Below are positions 34,613 through 42,863 of a stretch of DNA of 64,000 bases, in pieces. Numbering within the stretch: the first letter of the stretch is position 1; every line of letters starts with the position of its first letter. The notes under the pieces were generated by a model that ran no database searches, was not told the DNA's origin, and saw only the letters and a list, made by a program, of their open reading frames with translations. The DNA comes from Sphingobium jiangsuense (GTDB lineage Bacteria > Pseudomonadota > Alphaproteobacteria > Sphingomonadales > Sphingomonadaceae): NCBI RefSeq assembly GCF_014196495.1, contig NZ_JACIDT010000002.1:62001-126000 (forward strand), read 5' to 3'. The position numbers and the translations under genes were made by a program.

Positions 34613-34841
34613 CGGAAAATCGACTGTCCGTAAATTGCTTTTTCGGATGGCGCCGGCGGTTTTTCTTTTGCGTTGCAGCGAATTCATCCCGCTACGTGAC
34701 GCGCCTGTCCATCGCGCGCGGTCGGTTGCCGGCGGTTCCTGCGCGGGACTTGCGCGGGATCGGGTCCGCCGCCTAATAGCGCAGCGACGGAACGTCGCTG
34801 CCCCGGCGTCCGCGCGAGGCGAAATCCGAAAGGCGGCCCTG

Positions 34842-35975
34842 ATGGCGATCATGCTCCTGCTCCTGGCCATGGCCTCCATGGCGTTGTTTTTGCATCCTTA
34901 TCTCTTCTACCCTTTGTCGCTGCGTTGGTTCCGTGAGGTTCCGGTCCGATGGGACGACAGCGTTCCTCTGCCCAGTGCGACGCTGATGTTCAGTGCCTAT
35001 AATGAAGAACGCGCCCTTCCCGCGAAAATCGCCAATCTGCGTGAAATAAAAAACCGCTATCCATGGATCGAAATATTGGCCTATTCGGATTGCAGCAGCG
35101 ACAGGACATTGGAGATATTGTCGGCGGAACCGGATCTTCTGCGCGTGGTCCCTTCGCGTGAACGGACCGGCAAGGCCACGGGCATGCGCAGGATGGCGGC
35201 CGAGGCGAAGGGGGAGATACTGATCTTCACCGACGCCAATGTCCTGCTCGACCCGGCGGCGATCGAGCCGCTGCTGCGCTATTTCTCCGATCCGGCGATC
35301 GGCGGCGTGGCCGGCGCGCTCCATTATGTGAACGAGGATGCGAGCGCGACCGCTCGCGTGGGCGGCCTCTACTGGCGGCTGGAGGAGGCTCTCAAGCAGC
35401 GCGAATCCCGCGTGGGGTCGATCATGGGCGCGGACGGATCGATCTTCGCGGCCCGCAAGGCGCACTATCCCGAAGTGCCGCCGCATCTGCTGGACGACAT
35501 GACCGTGTCGATGAGCGTCACCTTCGCGGGCCTGCGCCTGATCCACGCGACCGACGTGCCGGCCTATGAGAAGAACGCGACCTCCAGCGCCGACGAGTTC
35601 CGCCGCAAGCGCCGCATCGCCTGCCGCTCGTTCAACACCCATCGCTATCTCTGGCCGCGCATCCGGCGGCATTATGGCGCGGGGGACATATACAAATATG
35701 TCTCGCACAAGCTGCTGCGCTGGTTCGGCCTGGCGTCGCTGGCGGCGGCGCTGGTGCTGGGAGCGGCGGGGCTGATCGCGGCGGGATGGCCCGGACTGGC
35801 GCTGGCGGGCGCGGGACTCGCGCTGGTCGCGCTGCTGCTGGGCATGGCGGGCATGCCGCTGTTCCGGGGCGTCTACCAGATCCTGCTGTCGATCGTGGCG
35901 ACCTTTCTGGGGGTGCTGGATTCCTTCGCGGGCAGGACCTACCAGACGTGGAACCCCGCGGTTTCGCGGAATTGA
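34842..35975 (+). CDS. Membrane-anchored glycosyltransferase family 2
   Basis: 377-residue inner-membrane glycosyltransferase. An N-terminal helix (MAIMLLLLAMASMALFLHPY) precedes the GT-A domain with FSAYNEERALPAKIANL, SDCSSDRTLEIL and the metal site FTDANVLLD. The region PEVPPHLLDDMTVSM carries the ED/DD acid near residue 215. RRKRRIACRSF resembles the Q/RxxRW acceptor motif, and two or three C-terminal helices end the protein. It resembles cellulose-synthase-like GT2s and polymer-extending enzymes. The ATG at 34842 has AAAGG 10 bases upstream; a longer frame from 34635 runs into the leader. Flanked by two tiny minus-strand membrane genes (34277 and 36000). Confidence 0.82.
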   Translation: MAIMLLLLAMASMALFLHPYLFYPLSLRWFREVPVRWDDSVPLPSATLMFSAYNEERALPAKIANLREIKNRYPWIEILAYSDCSSDRTLEILSAEPDLLRVVPSRERTGKATGMRRMAAEAKGEILIFTDANVLLDPAAIEPLLRYFSDPAIGGVAGALHYVNEDASATARVGGLYWRLEEALKQRESRVGSIMGADGSIFAARKAHYPEVPPHLLDDMTVSMSVTFAGLRLIHATDVPAYEKNATSSADEFRRKRRIACRSFNTHRYLWPRIRRHYGAGDIYKYVSHKLLRWFGLASLAAALVLGAAGLIAAGWPGLALAGAGLALVALLLGMAGMPLFRGVYQILLSIVATFLGVLDSFAGRTYQTWNPAVSRN

Positions 35976-35999
35976 AGGGGGCCTTCCCGGCCGGGCCGG

Positions 36000-36266
36000 T
36001 CAGAACAGCAGGCGCGCGACCACGAAATAGCCCGCGATCAGCAGTACCGGACCGAGCGCGCGGGAGAGGAGGCTGACCGCGCGCTCGGACCAGTGGACCG
36101 GCTGGGCCGGTGCCGCAAGCCGGGCTTCCGCCGCCAGCCTTTGCTCCAGCGTTTCGTGGAGCGCGCCGATCGAGCCGCCCGCCTGATAGCCCGCCTTTGC
36201 CGGACGCGCGGCGGCGGGCATTTCCTTGGCGATGTCGGCGGCGGTGGCGGCACTCTGCAACGGCAT
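36000..36266 (-). CDS. 88-residue tail-anchored small membrane protein
   Basis: Reads MPLQSAATAADIAKEM at the start and ends in a hydrophobic helix (residues 66-88: LLSRALGPVLLIAGYFVV). The middle part is Ala- and Glu-rich (HETLEQRLAAEARLAAP) and probably helical. The ATG at 36266 has GGAG 8 bases upstream; a longer in-frame start to 36314 has no ribosome site. Family unknown. It and the 55-residue protein at 34277 share the layout LSR...G...(A)L...G before the C-terminus, and both flank the GT2 in opposite orientation. It converges with the GT2. Confidence 0.65.
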   Translation of the reverse strand: MPLQSAATAADIAKEMPAAARPAKAGYQAGGSIGALHETLEQRLAAEARLAAPAQPVHWSERAVSLLSRALGPVLLIAGYFVVARLLF

Positions 36267-36520
36267 GGCGAATCTCCAGAACGTGCGCCCTTGCGGCGCC
36301 CGTGCACACGCCACCCGCTTTACCGGGACAGCCTTAAGAAAGACTGACTCCGTATCGTTAACGGAGCTTCAGGAAAGTCGCGGAAAGGATCAGGCCCGCC
36401 GGGTCGGGCCGGGCAGGAGGAAGGGCGCATGCCCGCGTCGGCGCTGGGCGCGCCTCTACCTATGCAGCGCGGCCTGCCGCCCCGCAACCGGCCGGTCTCT
36501 CCATCCGGCTCGAAAAACCG

Positions 36521-37999
36521 CTAGTTCGCCGAAACGCTGCCGCCATCGGCCGACTGGGGCGCCGTGTCGACGGTGCGCGACGCCTGCGGCGCGGCGGGGC
36601 TGCCGAAGTCGAAATCGAACAGCTTGCCCTTCACCCGCTCATAATTGACCGTGGGGTCGTAGAGCGGTCCGCCGGTGTCGAGGTTGAGGTCCGCCGCCTC
36701 CGCCCGGCCCATCGCCGCGAGCAGGGAAAAGCCCGCGACATAGGCGTCGCGCTGGGCGGTCACATATTGGACCTGCGCGTTCAGCAGGTCGCGCTGCGAA
36801 TCCAGTATGTCGAGGATGGTGCGCGTGCCGACGCTGTTTTCCGCGCGCACGCCCTCCAGCGACAACTCGCCCGAACTGATCGCCAGCCGTGTCGATTCGA
36901 TCGTGTGCAGCGACGCCTGCCACGCCGCATAGGCCGAGCGGGTCTGCGCGATCACGCTGCGTTCGACCGCGATCTGGTTTTCGATCGCCTGCGATTCCCG
37001 CGCGATGCTCTGCCGCGTCTGCGCGCCGGGCTGGCCGCCCTGATAGAGCGGGATGGTCAGCTGCACCCCGGCCGACGCCGCCTTGACCGCGCCATCGGGT
37101 GCGAACTGGGTGCCGGCGAGCGGGCCGCCATTGTCCTGCGAACCGAGATAATCCGTGTAGGAGCCGCTCGCGACCGCGGACAGGCGGGGGCTGACGAGCC
37201 CTTTCGCGGCATTGACGTCATGGCGGGCTGCCAGCCGGCTGTGCTCGGCCGCCAGCAGATCCGGGTTGTCGGAAAGCGCGGTGGCGACCGCCTGGTCGAC
37301 CGAGGGGGGCAGGCCGGGCAGCGGCGGCGGCGCTTCGAGATTTTCCGGCTCCACCCCGACCAGCGCGATGTAATTTTCCTTCGACGCGATCAGCTGCGCT
37401 TCCGCCGATTGCAGGCTGGCGCGGGCGAGGGCGAGGCGGGATTCGGACTGGGCGACGTCGGTGCGGGTGAGGTCGCCGACCTCGAACCGGTCGTTGCTGG
37501 CTTGCAGGTTGGTTTCCAGCGAGGCGACGTTCTGGCGGTTATAGGCGACCACCGACGTGTCGCGGATCACATCCATATAGGCGGCCACCACGGCGGCGAA
37601 CACGGAGGCTTCGGTCGCGCGCAGATCCTGCTGCCCGGCCTTCACGCCCTCCGTGGCGGATTTGATGCGGTTGCGCACGGTGCCGCCCTGGTAGACCGGC
37701 ACCGACAGCGACGCCTGCCCGCTTATGTTGCGCCGGGGCGTGGAGTCGGGAAACTGGCGATGAAGCTGCTCGGTAAAGCTGCCGTCGATGCCCGCGGCCG
37801 GGCGTCCCGGCGCCTTGGCGAGAGCGACGTTCTCGTCGAGCGCGCGCTGCCCCGCGCGGGCAGCGGTGAGGGTGGGGTTGTTCCGATAGGCGCGGGCCAG
37901 CGCCTGTTGCAGCGTCTCGGCCGACAGCGGCGCCGGCGTGGCGAGGCCGAGGCAGGGCACGCCCAGAAGCAAGGCGCGGAGGGAACGATAATGATGCAT
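36521..37999 (-). CDS. TolC-family outer-membrane efflux protein
   Basis: 492-residue TolC-like protein, a trimeric beta-barrel and alpha-helical tunnel for type I secretion or efflux. The N-terminus MHHYRSLRALLLGVPCLGLA and PAPLSAETLQQALARAYRNN is signal peptide plus mature start. Two internally repeated halves show the family pattern NPTLTAARAG / NPDLLAAEHS. VYQGGTVRNRI and LYQGGQPGAQT are the paired strand-turn motifs; VGTRTILDILDSQRDLL is the diagnostic TolC sequence. The C-terminal 50 residues are polar. The usual capsule exporter Wza or OPX is not visible, so TolC could serve polymer or protein secretion, which is unproven. It is divergent from galE. Confidence 0.93.
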   Translation of the reverse strand: MHHYRSLRALLLGVPCLGLATPAPLSAETLQQALARAYRNNPTLTAARAGQRALDENVALAKAPGRPAAGIDGSFTEQLHRQFPDSTPRRNISGQASLSVPVYQGGTVRNRIKSATEGVKAGQQDLRATEASVFAAVVAAYMDVIRDTSVVAYNRQNVASLETNLQASNDRFEVGDLTRTDVAQSESRLALARASLQSAEAQLIASKENYIALVGVEPENLEAPPPLPGLPPSVDQAVATALSDNPDLLAAEHSRLAARHDVNAAKGLVSPRLSAVASGSYTDYLGSQDNGGPLAGTQFAPDGAVKAASAGVQLTIPLYQGGQPGAQTRQSIARESQAIENQIAVERSVIAQTRSAYAAWQASLHTIESTRLAISSGELSLEGVRAENSVGTRTILDILDSQRDLLNAQVQYVTAQRDAYVAGFSLLAAMGRAEAADLNLDTGGPLYDPTVNYERVKGKLFDFDFGSPAAPQASRTVDTAPQSADGGSVSAN

Positions 38000-38148
38000 C
38001 AACTTCCAGAATCCCTTGATTGCACGGCGCGCAAGGCCGTGCGGCTGTTCCGTCCCGACGCGCCTAGATACGCGGAGTTGAAGGCATTGCAAACAGCATC
38101 CGTGCCGTTATTGCTGCAAGCGCACGGGATTTTGCGGAGGAGTGCTTT

Positions 38149-39153
38149 ATGACGACCAGGCCTGCGGTGCTGGTGACGGGCGGCGGCGGCTATATCGGCA
38201 GCCATGCGGTGCTGGCGCTGCTGGATAAAGGCTGGCCGGTCGTCGTGATCGACAATCTGGTGACGGGCTTCCGCTGGGCGGTGCCCGAAGGGGTGCCCTT
38301 CGTCGAGGGCGACATCGCTGACCAGCCGCTGGTCGAGGCGACGCTGCGCGAGCATGGCATCAAGGCGATCATGCATTTCGCCGGGTCGGTCGTCGTGCCC
38401 GAATCGGTCGAAAATCCGCTGAAATATTATCACAACAACAGCGCCAAGACCCGCAGCCTGATCGAAAGCGCGGTGCGGTGCGGCGTGCCGCATTTCATCT
38501 TCTCCTCGACGGCGGCGACCTACGGCATTCCCGAAACCAGCCCGGTGCGGGAGGATTGCCCGCAGCGGCCGATCAACCCCTATGGCATGTCGAAGCTGAT
38601 GACCGAGATCATGCTGAAGGATGTGGCGGCCGCGCATCCGATGAATTTCTGCGCGCTGCGCTATTTCAACGTCGCGGGCGCGGATCCGCAGGGGCGCAGC
38701 GGCCAGTCGACGGCGGGCGCGACGCACCTCATCAAGGTCGCGGTCGAGGCGGCGCTGGGCAAGCGCGATCATGTCTCCGTCTTCGGCACGGATTTCGACA
38801 CGCCGGACGGCACCGGTGTGCGCGACTATATCCATGTCAGCGATCTTGCCGCCGCCCATGTGCTGGCGCTGGAGGCGCTGATCGCCGAGCCGGAGCGCAA
38901 TTACATGCTCAACTGCGGCTATGGCCGGGGCTTTTCGGTGCTGGAGGTGCTGGATGCGGTCGACCGCGTCACCAACCGCAAGGTCGAGCGGCGGCTGGAA
39001 GGGCGCCGGGCGGGCGATCCGCCCGCGCTCATCTCCGACAATGGCGCGATCCTGAAGGCATTCCCGTGGAAGCCGCAACATGCCGATCTCGACCGCATCG
39101 TCACGGACGCACTGGGCTGGGAACGGAAACTGAGCGAGATTCGCGGCGGCTGA
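38149..39153 (+). CDS. galE: UDP-glucose 4-epimerase
   Basis: 334-residue SDR enzyme that interconverts UDP-Glc and UDP-Gal. [18 protein letters not shown] is the NAD-binding loop, and the catalytic Ser and YxxxK are in FSSTAATYG and [37 protein letters not shown] and [13 protein letters not shown] are the sugar-binding signatures of GalE. It provides UDP-Gal for exopolysaccharide and other glycans. The gene lies between the TolC-like gene, divergently, and efp 86 bases downstream. Confidence 0.95.
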   Translation: MTTRPAVLVTGGGGYIGSHAVLALLDKGWPVVVIDNLVTGFRWAVPEGVPFVEGDIADQPLVEATLREHGIKAIMHFAGSVVVPESVENPLKYYHNNSAKTRSLIESAVRCGVPHFIFSSTAATYGIPETSPVREDCPQRPINPYGMSKLMTEIMLKDVAAAHPMNFCALRYFNVAGADPQGRSGQSTAGATHLIKVAVEAALGKRDHVSVFGTDFDTPDGTGVRDYIHVSDLAAAHVLALEALIAEPERNYMLNCGYGRGFSVLEVLDAVDRVTNRKVERRLEGRRAGDPPALISDNGAILKAFPWKPQHADLDRIVTDALGWERKLSEIRGG

Positions 39154-39239
39154 CCCCGGCTTGCCCTTGCCCAAGCGGGCGAGGGCGGCTAAAGGGCGCC
39201 ACCAGCTCCTTGAAATTCAGATACAGGCAGAAAAGCGCT

Positions 39240-39806
39240 ATGGCGAAGATCAGCGGCGTCGAAATCCGTCCCGGCAACAATATCGAATATGATGGCGGCC
39301 TCTGGCGCGCCGTGAAGATCCAGCACACCCAGCCCGGCAAGGGCGGCGCCTATATGCAGGTGGAGCTGAAGAATCTGATCGACGGGCGCAAGAACAACGT
39401 CCGCTTCCGTTCCGCCGAAACGGTCGAGCGCATCCGCCTCGACACCAAGGATTTCCAGTATCTCTACGCCGAGGGTGACATGCTGGTGTTCATGGACACC
39501 GAAACCTATGAGCAGATCAGCCTGCCCGCCGATCTCGTCGGCGACGCTGCCGCCTTCCTTCAGGACGGCATGATGGTGATGCTCGAAATGTACGAGGAGC
39601 GCCCGATTTCGGTGCAGCTGCCCGAACAGGTCGAGGCGACCGTGGTGGAAGCCGACGCGGTGGTGAAGGGGCAGACCGCCTCGGCCAGCTACAAGCCCGC
39701 GATTCTCGACAATGGCGTGCGCGTGATGGTGCCGCCGCACATCGTCACCGGCACGCGCATCATCGTCGATGTGTACGAGCGCGAATATGTGAAGCGCGCG
39801 GACTGA
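39240..39806 (+). CDS. efp: Elongation factor P
   Basis: 188-residue three-domain protein that relieves ribosome stalling at polyproline stretches. [20 protein letters not shown] opens domain I. Lys34 in [12 protein letters not shown] is the residue beta-lysylated in the E. coli protein, rather than the Arg used by rhamnosylated types, so EpmA-type modification is expected. Domain III ends [13 protein letters not shown]. It is followed by a strong terminator at 39825. It has no partner genes here. Confidence 0.97.
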   Translation: MAKISGVEIRPGNNIEYDGGLWRAVKIQHTQPGKGGAYMQVELKNLIDGRKNNVRFRSAETVERIRLDTKDFQYLYAEGDMLVFMDTETYEQISLPADLVGDAAAFLQDGMMVMLEMYEERPISVQLPEQVEATVVEADAVVKGQTASASYKPAILDNGVRVMVPPHIVTGTRIIVDVYEREYVKRAD

Positions 39807-39824
39807 CTTTCCGCGCTATAAGGT

Positions 39825-39871
39825 CCGGCCCTCGATCCCGTTGCGACAGCGGGGAGGGCCGGTTTTTCTTT
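39825..39871 (+). terminator. Rho-independent terminator after efp
   Basis: Stem CCGGCCCTC (39825-39833) with GAGGGCCGG (39854-39862), loop of 20 bases that can itself fold (CCCGTTGCGACAGCGGG), then TTTTTCTTTT. It lies 19 bases past the efp stop and separates efp from the duplicated suhB region. Confidence 0.85.
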
Positions 39872-39895
39872 TGGGATGAAAGCGCGCCAGTGGAT

Positions 39896-39962
39896 GCGCG
39901 CGGGAGTTGAACGATGGTTTCGCATTCGGGCTTGCCCACCGTTACGGAACGCGCCGCGCGCA
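39896..39962 (+). repeat. Partial duplicate of the suhB ribosome site and 5' end
   Basis: Bases 39914-39962 repeat 40045-40093, the first 49 coding bases of suhB, with only three differences, all C/T. The 18 bases before each ATG also match at 13 positions, including GGGAG. The offset is 131 bases. The copy's frame runs 43 codons to a TAA at 40043-40045 that overlaps the suhB ATG (TAATG). A REP-type hairpin (39967-40012) lies between the copies. Confidence 0.9.
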
Positions 39963-39966
39963 CCAT

Positions 39967-40012
39967 GGCGCTTTCAGGAAAAGTGGGAACCGGTTTTCCG
40001 TCCGAAAGCGCC
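39967..40012. repeat. REP-like hairpin inside the suhB leader
   Basis: Outer arms GGCGCTTTC (39967-39975) and GAAAGCGCC (40004-40012) enclose the 19-base core AAAAGTGGGAACCGGTTTT (39979-39997), which is shared with the element at 15801-15907. It separates the two copies of the suhB 5' end and is translated as part of the 43-codon duplicate frame. Confidence 0.85.
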
Positions 40013-40044
40013 CGAAAAGCCGCCTTGCGCGTGGGAGAAGAATA

Positions 40045-40857
40045 ATGGTTTCGCATTCGGGCTTGCTCACCGTCATGGAACGCGCCGCGCGCAAGGCCGG
40101 GGCCAAGCTGCGCCGCGACTTCGGCGAGGTCGAGCATCTTCAGGTCAGCCGCAAGGGACCGGCGGACTTCGTGTCCAAGGCCGACCAGCAGGCGGAACGG
40201 ACGCTGTTCGACGAGCTGCGCAAGGCGCGTCCGGACTGGGGCTTCCTGCTTGAGGAAGGCGGCGAGATTCCCGGCGACCCGACCAAGCCGCGCTGGATCA
40301 TCGACCCGCTCGACGGCACGACCAATTTCCTCCACGGCATCCCGCATTTCGCGATCTCCATCGCGGTGGAGGAGCCGCTGCCCAACGGACGGCGCGAGGT
40401 TTCGACCGGCCTCATCTATCAGCCGGTCACTGACGAGAGCTATTGGGCGGAGCGGTCGCGCGGGGCGTGGCGGCACGACCAGCGCCTGCGCGTGTCGGCG
40501 CGGCGCGACCTCGGCGATGCGCTGATCGCGACCGGCATCCCGTTCCTCGGCCATGGCGACCTGCCCCAATGGACGCGGATCTTCGGCGCGGTGGCGCCGA
40601 GCGTAGCGGGCATCCGCCGCTTCGGCGCGGCCTCGCTGGACCTCGCCCATGTCGCCGCCGGGCGCTATGACGGCTTCTGGGAAAGCGGGCTGCAGCCCTG
40701 GGACGTCGCGGCGGGCATATTGCTGGTGCGCGAGGCGGGCGGCTTCGTCACCGATTTCCGGGGCGGCGACCAGCCGATCGAACGGCGCGAGGTAATCGCC
40801 GCCAATGACGGCATCCATTCGAAATTGCACAAGCTGGTCGCGGGCGCGCTGCGCTAG
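40045..40857 (+). CDS. suhB: Inositol-monophosphatase family protein
   Basis: 270-residue Mg-dependent phosphatase of the SuhB/IMPase family. The metal site is visible as EEGGEIPGDP and WIIDPLDGTTNFLHGIPHF (D-P-L-D-G-T), with GLQPWDVAAGILLVREAGG at the C-terminus (W-D for the third metal ligand). In E. coli SuhB acts on inositol-1-phosphate and also in rRNA antitermination; which role applies here is not known. The start at 40045 has GGGAGAAG upstream and overlaps the TAA of the duplicate frame. Longer in-frame ATGs run through that duplicate. Confidence 0.9.
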   Translation: MVSHSGLLTVMERAARKAGAKLRRDFGEVEHLQVSRKGPADFVSKADQQAERTLFDELRKARPDWGFLLEEGGEIPGDPTKPRWIIDPLDGTTNFLHGIPHFAISIAVEEPLPNGRREVSTGLIYQPVTDESYWAERSRGAWRHDQRLRVSARRDLGDALIATGIPFLGHGDLPQWTRIFGAVAPSVAGIRRFGAASLDLAHVAAGRYDGFWESGLQPWDVAAGILLVREAGGFVTDFRGGDQPIERREVIAANDGIHSKLHKLVAGALR

Positions 40858-40922
40858 GCGATTGTCCTTCACGGGACTCGCCGGGCGGCTGCTTCGGGCC
40901 AGAAGCTGACCTTAGCCTTCAT

Positions 40923-41033
40923 CGTCACCCTGAACTTGTTTCAGGGTCCATTTCACCGAATTGAACGGAGGAGTGTGGGGCTTGATGGATGCTGAGCCGA
41001 AGGCCAGCGCAGCTAACCAAGTTCAGCATGACG
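40923..41033. repeat. Inverted-repeat element in the suhB-GST gap
   Basis: Arms CGTCACCCTGAACTTG (40923-40938) and CAAGTTCAGCATGACG (41018-41033), matching at 14 of 16 positions, about 80 bases apart. The left arm is itself part of a hairpin ACCCTGAA/TTCAGGGT. The gap 40858-41160 carries this element and the palindrome at 41082-41101 but no gene. Confidence 0.75.
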
Positions 41034-41081
41034 GTTGAAGCTATGTCAGTTTCCCACCCAAACCCGCTATTCTGCCGCATC

Positions 41082-41101
41082 ATGCCAGCGCAGGCTGGCA
41101 T
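41082..41101. repeat. ATGCCAGC palindrome (copy 2)
   Basis: ATGCCAGC (41082-41089) and GCTGGCAT (41094-41101) around GCAG, matching copy 1 at 30005-30024. It lies just beyond the end of the GST gene and could act in transcript termination. The preceding AACCCGCTAT is shared with copy 1. Confidence 0.8.
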
Positions 41102-41160
41102 CCTCCCCATTCCTGCTCTTCGGCATTCTGGGCAGTGCTGGACGGGTCAACCAGGTATTC

Positions 41161-41829
41161 TCAATCGCGGTCGGGCGCGCCGAGGGGGAAATAGGTCCGA
41201 TAGGGACGCGCTTCCTCCACCGCCCTCGCGAAGGATGGCCGCTCCAGCAGGCGGGAGCGATAGGCGCGCAGTCGGGGAAAGGCCTCGTCGTCGATCCGGT
41301 GCACCCAGTCGGCATAGAAGAGCGACGGCGCGGCGGAGCAATCGGCCATGGTGAAGGCTTCCCCGGCCGCCCATGGCCTGCCGCGCAGCCTTTCCTCCAA
41401 CCACGCATAGGCGGTGCCGAGCGCCTCGCGCGCTTCCCCCAGCGCTTCCTCGGTGCGGGCCGGGTCGCCGCGCAGCGCGGCGAAGACGGGCTTCTGCATC
41501 GGCGTCATCACATGATTGTCGAAGAAGCGGTCCATGAAGCGCGCTTCCAGCGCGGCCTCCGCCTCCTGAGGCAGCAGGCGCGGTTCGCCGGGATGCGGGG
41601 TGTCGAGATATTCGATGATGATGCTCGATTCCGCGACAACGCGGCCCGTGCCGTCCACCAGCACGGGAAAGCGCTTCACCGGCCAGAGCCGCGCCAGTTC
41701 CTCGGCAGCGCCCGGCTCCTCCAGATGGCGATAGGTGAAGGCGATATCCTTTTCCCACAAGGCGACCAGAACCTTCTGGCAATAGGAGGAGAAAGGATGG
41801 GCGTAGAGCGTTGGTGGGGCCGGTGGCAT
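41161..41829 (-). CDS. Glutathione S-transferase family protein
   Basis: 222-residue soluble enzyme, with a thioredoxin-like N-domain and a helical C-domain. YAHPFSSYCQKVLVALWEKD carries the probable active-site Ser/Cys in SSYCQK; RFPVLVDGTGRVVAESSIII gives the cis-Pro and glutathione-binding ES pair. The C-domain has FFDNHVMTPMQKPVF and GEAFTMADCSAAPSLFYAD, the N-capping box. The substrate is unknown. It is read on the minus strand after bacterioferritin, with a 112-base gap holding a long GC-rich imperfect inverted repeat (41897-41938). Confidence 0.9.
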   Translation of the reverse strand: MPPAPPTLYAHPFSSYCQKVLVALWEKDIAFTYRHLEEPGAAEELARLWPVKRFPVLVDGTGRVVAESSIIIEYLDTPHPGEPRLLPQEAEAALEARFMDRFFDNHVMTPMQKPVFAALRGDPARTEEALGEAREALGTAYAWLEERLRGRPWAAGEAFTMADCSAAPSLFYADWVHRIDDEAFPRLRAYRSRLLERPSFARAVEEARPYRTYFPLGAPDRD

Positions 41830-41941
41830 GGGGCGCCTTTCTGGCTGCGGTCCGGCGGGGTCGGCTTGAGCGGCTTCCCCTTTTTCTCCTCTCCCTCCCG
41901 CGCCCGGTGCTGCGAAGGCAGAGGGCGCGGAGAGAGGAAGG

Positions 41942-42427
41942 TCAGTCCTGCTCCTTCGCGGATTCGGAATTGAGCTGGATATAGTTTTGGATGCCGATCC
42001 GCTCGATCAGTTCGAACTGGGTCTCGATCATGTCGACATGCTCTTCCTCGCTTTCGAGGATATGGTTGAACAGGTCGCGGGTCACATAATCGCGGATGCT
42101 CTCGCAATAGGCGATGCCTTCGCGCAGCACCGGCAGGGCTTCCATTTCCAGCTCGAGGTCGGCCTTCAATATCTCCTCGACGGTTTCGCCGATCTTCAGC
42201 CGGCCGAGAAGCTGGAAGTTCGGGATGCCGTCGAGGAACAGGATGCGCTGCGCGAGCTTGTCGGCATGCTTCATCTCGTCGATCGATTCGCCATATTCGA
42301 ATTTCGCGAGCTTCTGCACGCCCCAATGTTCGAGCATGCGATAGTGGAGGAAATATTGGTTGATCGCGGTCAGCTCGTTCTTGAGCGCCTCGTTCAACAA
42401 TTCGATGACCTTGGCATCGCCTTTCAT
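41942..42427 (-). CDS. bfr: Bacterioferritin
   Basis: 161-residue four-helix subunit of the 24-mer iron-storage protein. Ferroxidase ligands are visible in ALKNELTAINQYFLHYRMLE (first Glu) and ESIDEMKHADKLAQ (Glu, His), with later Glu and His in EEEHVDMIETQ. The haem-binding Met is in DEMKHAD near residue 52. The ATG at 42427 has GGAGCC upstream; a longer start at 42454 is less supported. The upstream gap (42428-42863) has AT-rich, dyad-containing DNA that may be an iron-responsive control region. No bfd ferredoxin gene was seen next to it. Confidence 0.93.
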   Translation of the reverse strand: MKGDAKVIELLNEALKNELTAINQYFLHYRMLEHWGVQKLAKFEYGESIDEMKHADKLAQRILFLDGIPNFQLLGRLKIGETVEEILKADLELEMEALPVLREGIAYCESIRDYVTRDLFNHILESEEEHVDMIETQFELIERIGIQNYIQLNSESAKEQD

Positions 42428-42517
42428 GGGTTTTGGCTCCGAATGGGATTGCAAAACCCTAGTATAGCCCGCAACATGGGAATGTTAAGCGGGATAATGA
42501 TTTATAGTAATTCTCAA

Positions 42518-42546
42518 GTCTATTGTGATAATATTTCGCAATAGAC
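42518..42546. promoter_or_regulatory. Inverted repeat upstream of bacterioferritin
   Basis: GTCTATTG (42518-42525) and CAATAGAC (42539-42546), eight-base perfect arms with 13 bases between, in AT-rich DNA about 90-120 bases upstream of bfr. Nearby, GATAATGAT at 42493-42501 resembles half of a Fur box. Iron-dependent control of bfr through Fur or Irr is an inference only. The remaining bases to 42863 contain an AGGGGG/CCCCCT hairpin (about 42647-42664) and no gene. Confidence 0.4.
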
Positions 42547-42863
42547 CTGTATCAGGCGCTCACCCGTTCATCGGCAATAATGGTTTTTGCAAAGGAGACG
42601 CATTGTCCGCACTTGGGGCGATGGCCGATGCGATTATAGGCGGAGCAGGGGGTGGAAGCCCCCTCGCGCACGGCGGCCCGAAAGTCTTTTTCCCGTATTC
42701 CGTTACAAACGCAAACCAACATCTGCCTTCAATCCTCTGCCGGGCATGATTCGAGTTGTGATAATCAATATCAATAGCCTCTTTGTTGCGAAAAGAAAAG
42801 CGATTCGTTCGCAATAAGAAAGGCCGCCTGCATGCAGGAAGGGCGCGCGAATCGCGGGGCGGG

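Noticed and set aside
42455..42863. A bfd ferredoxin or other gene upstream of bfr
   Set aside because: The frames here lack the CxC...C pattern of Bfd and have no ribosome site; the stretch is better described as a regulatory gap with dyads.
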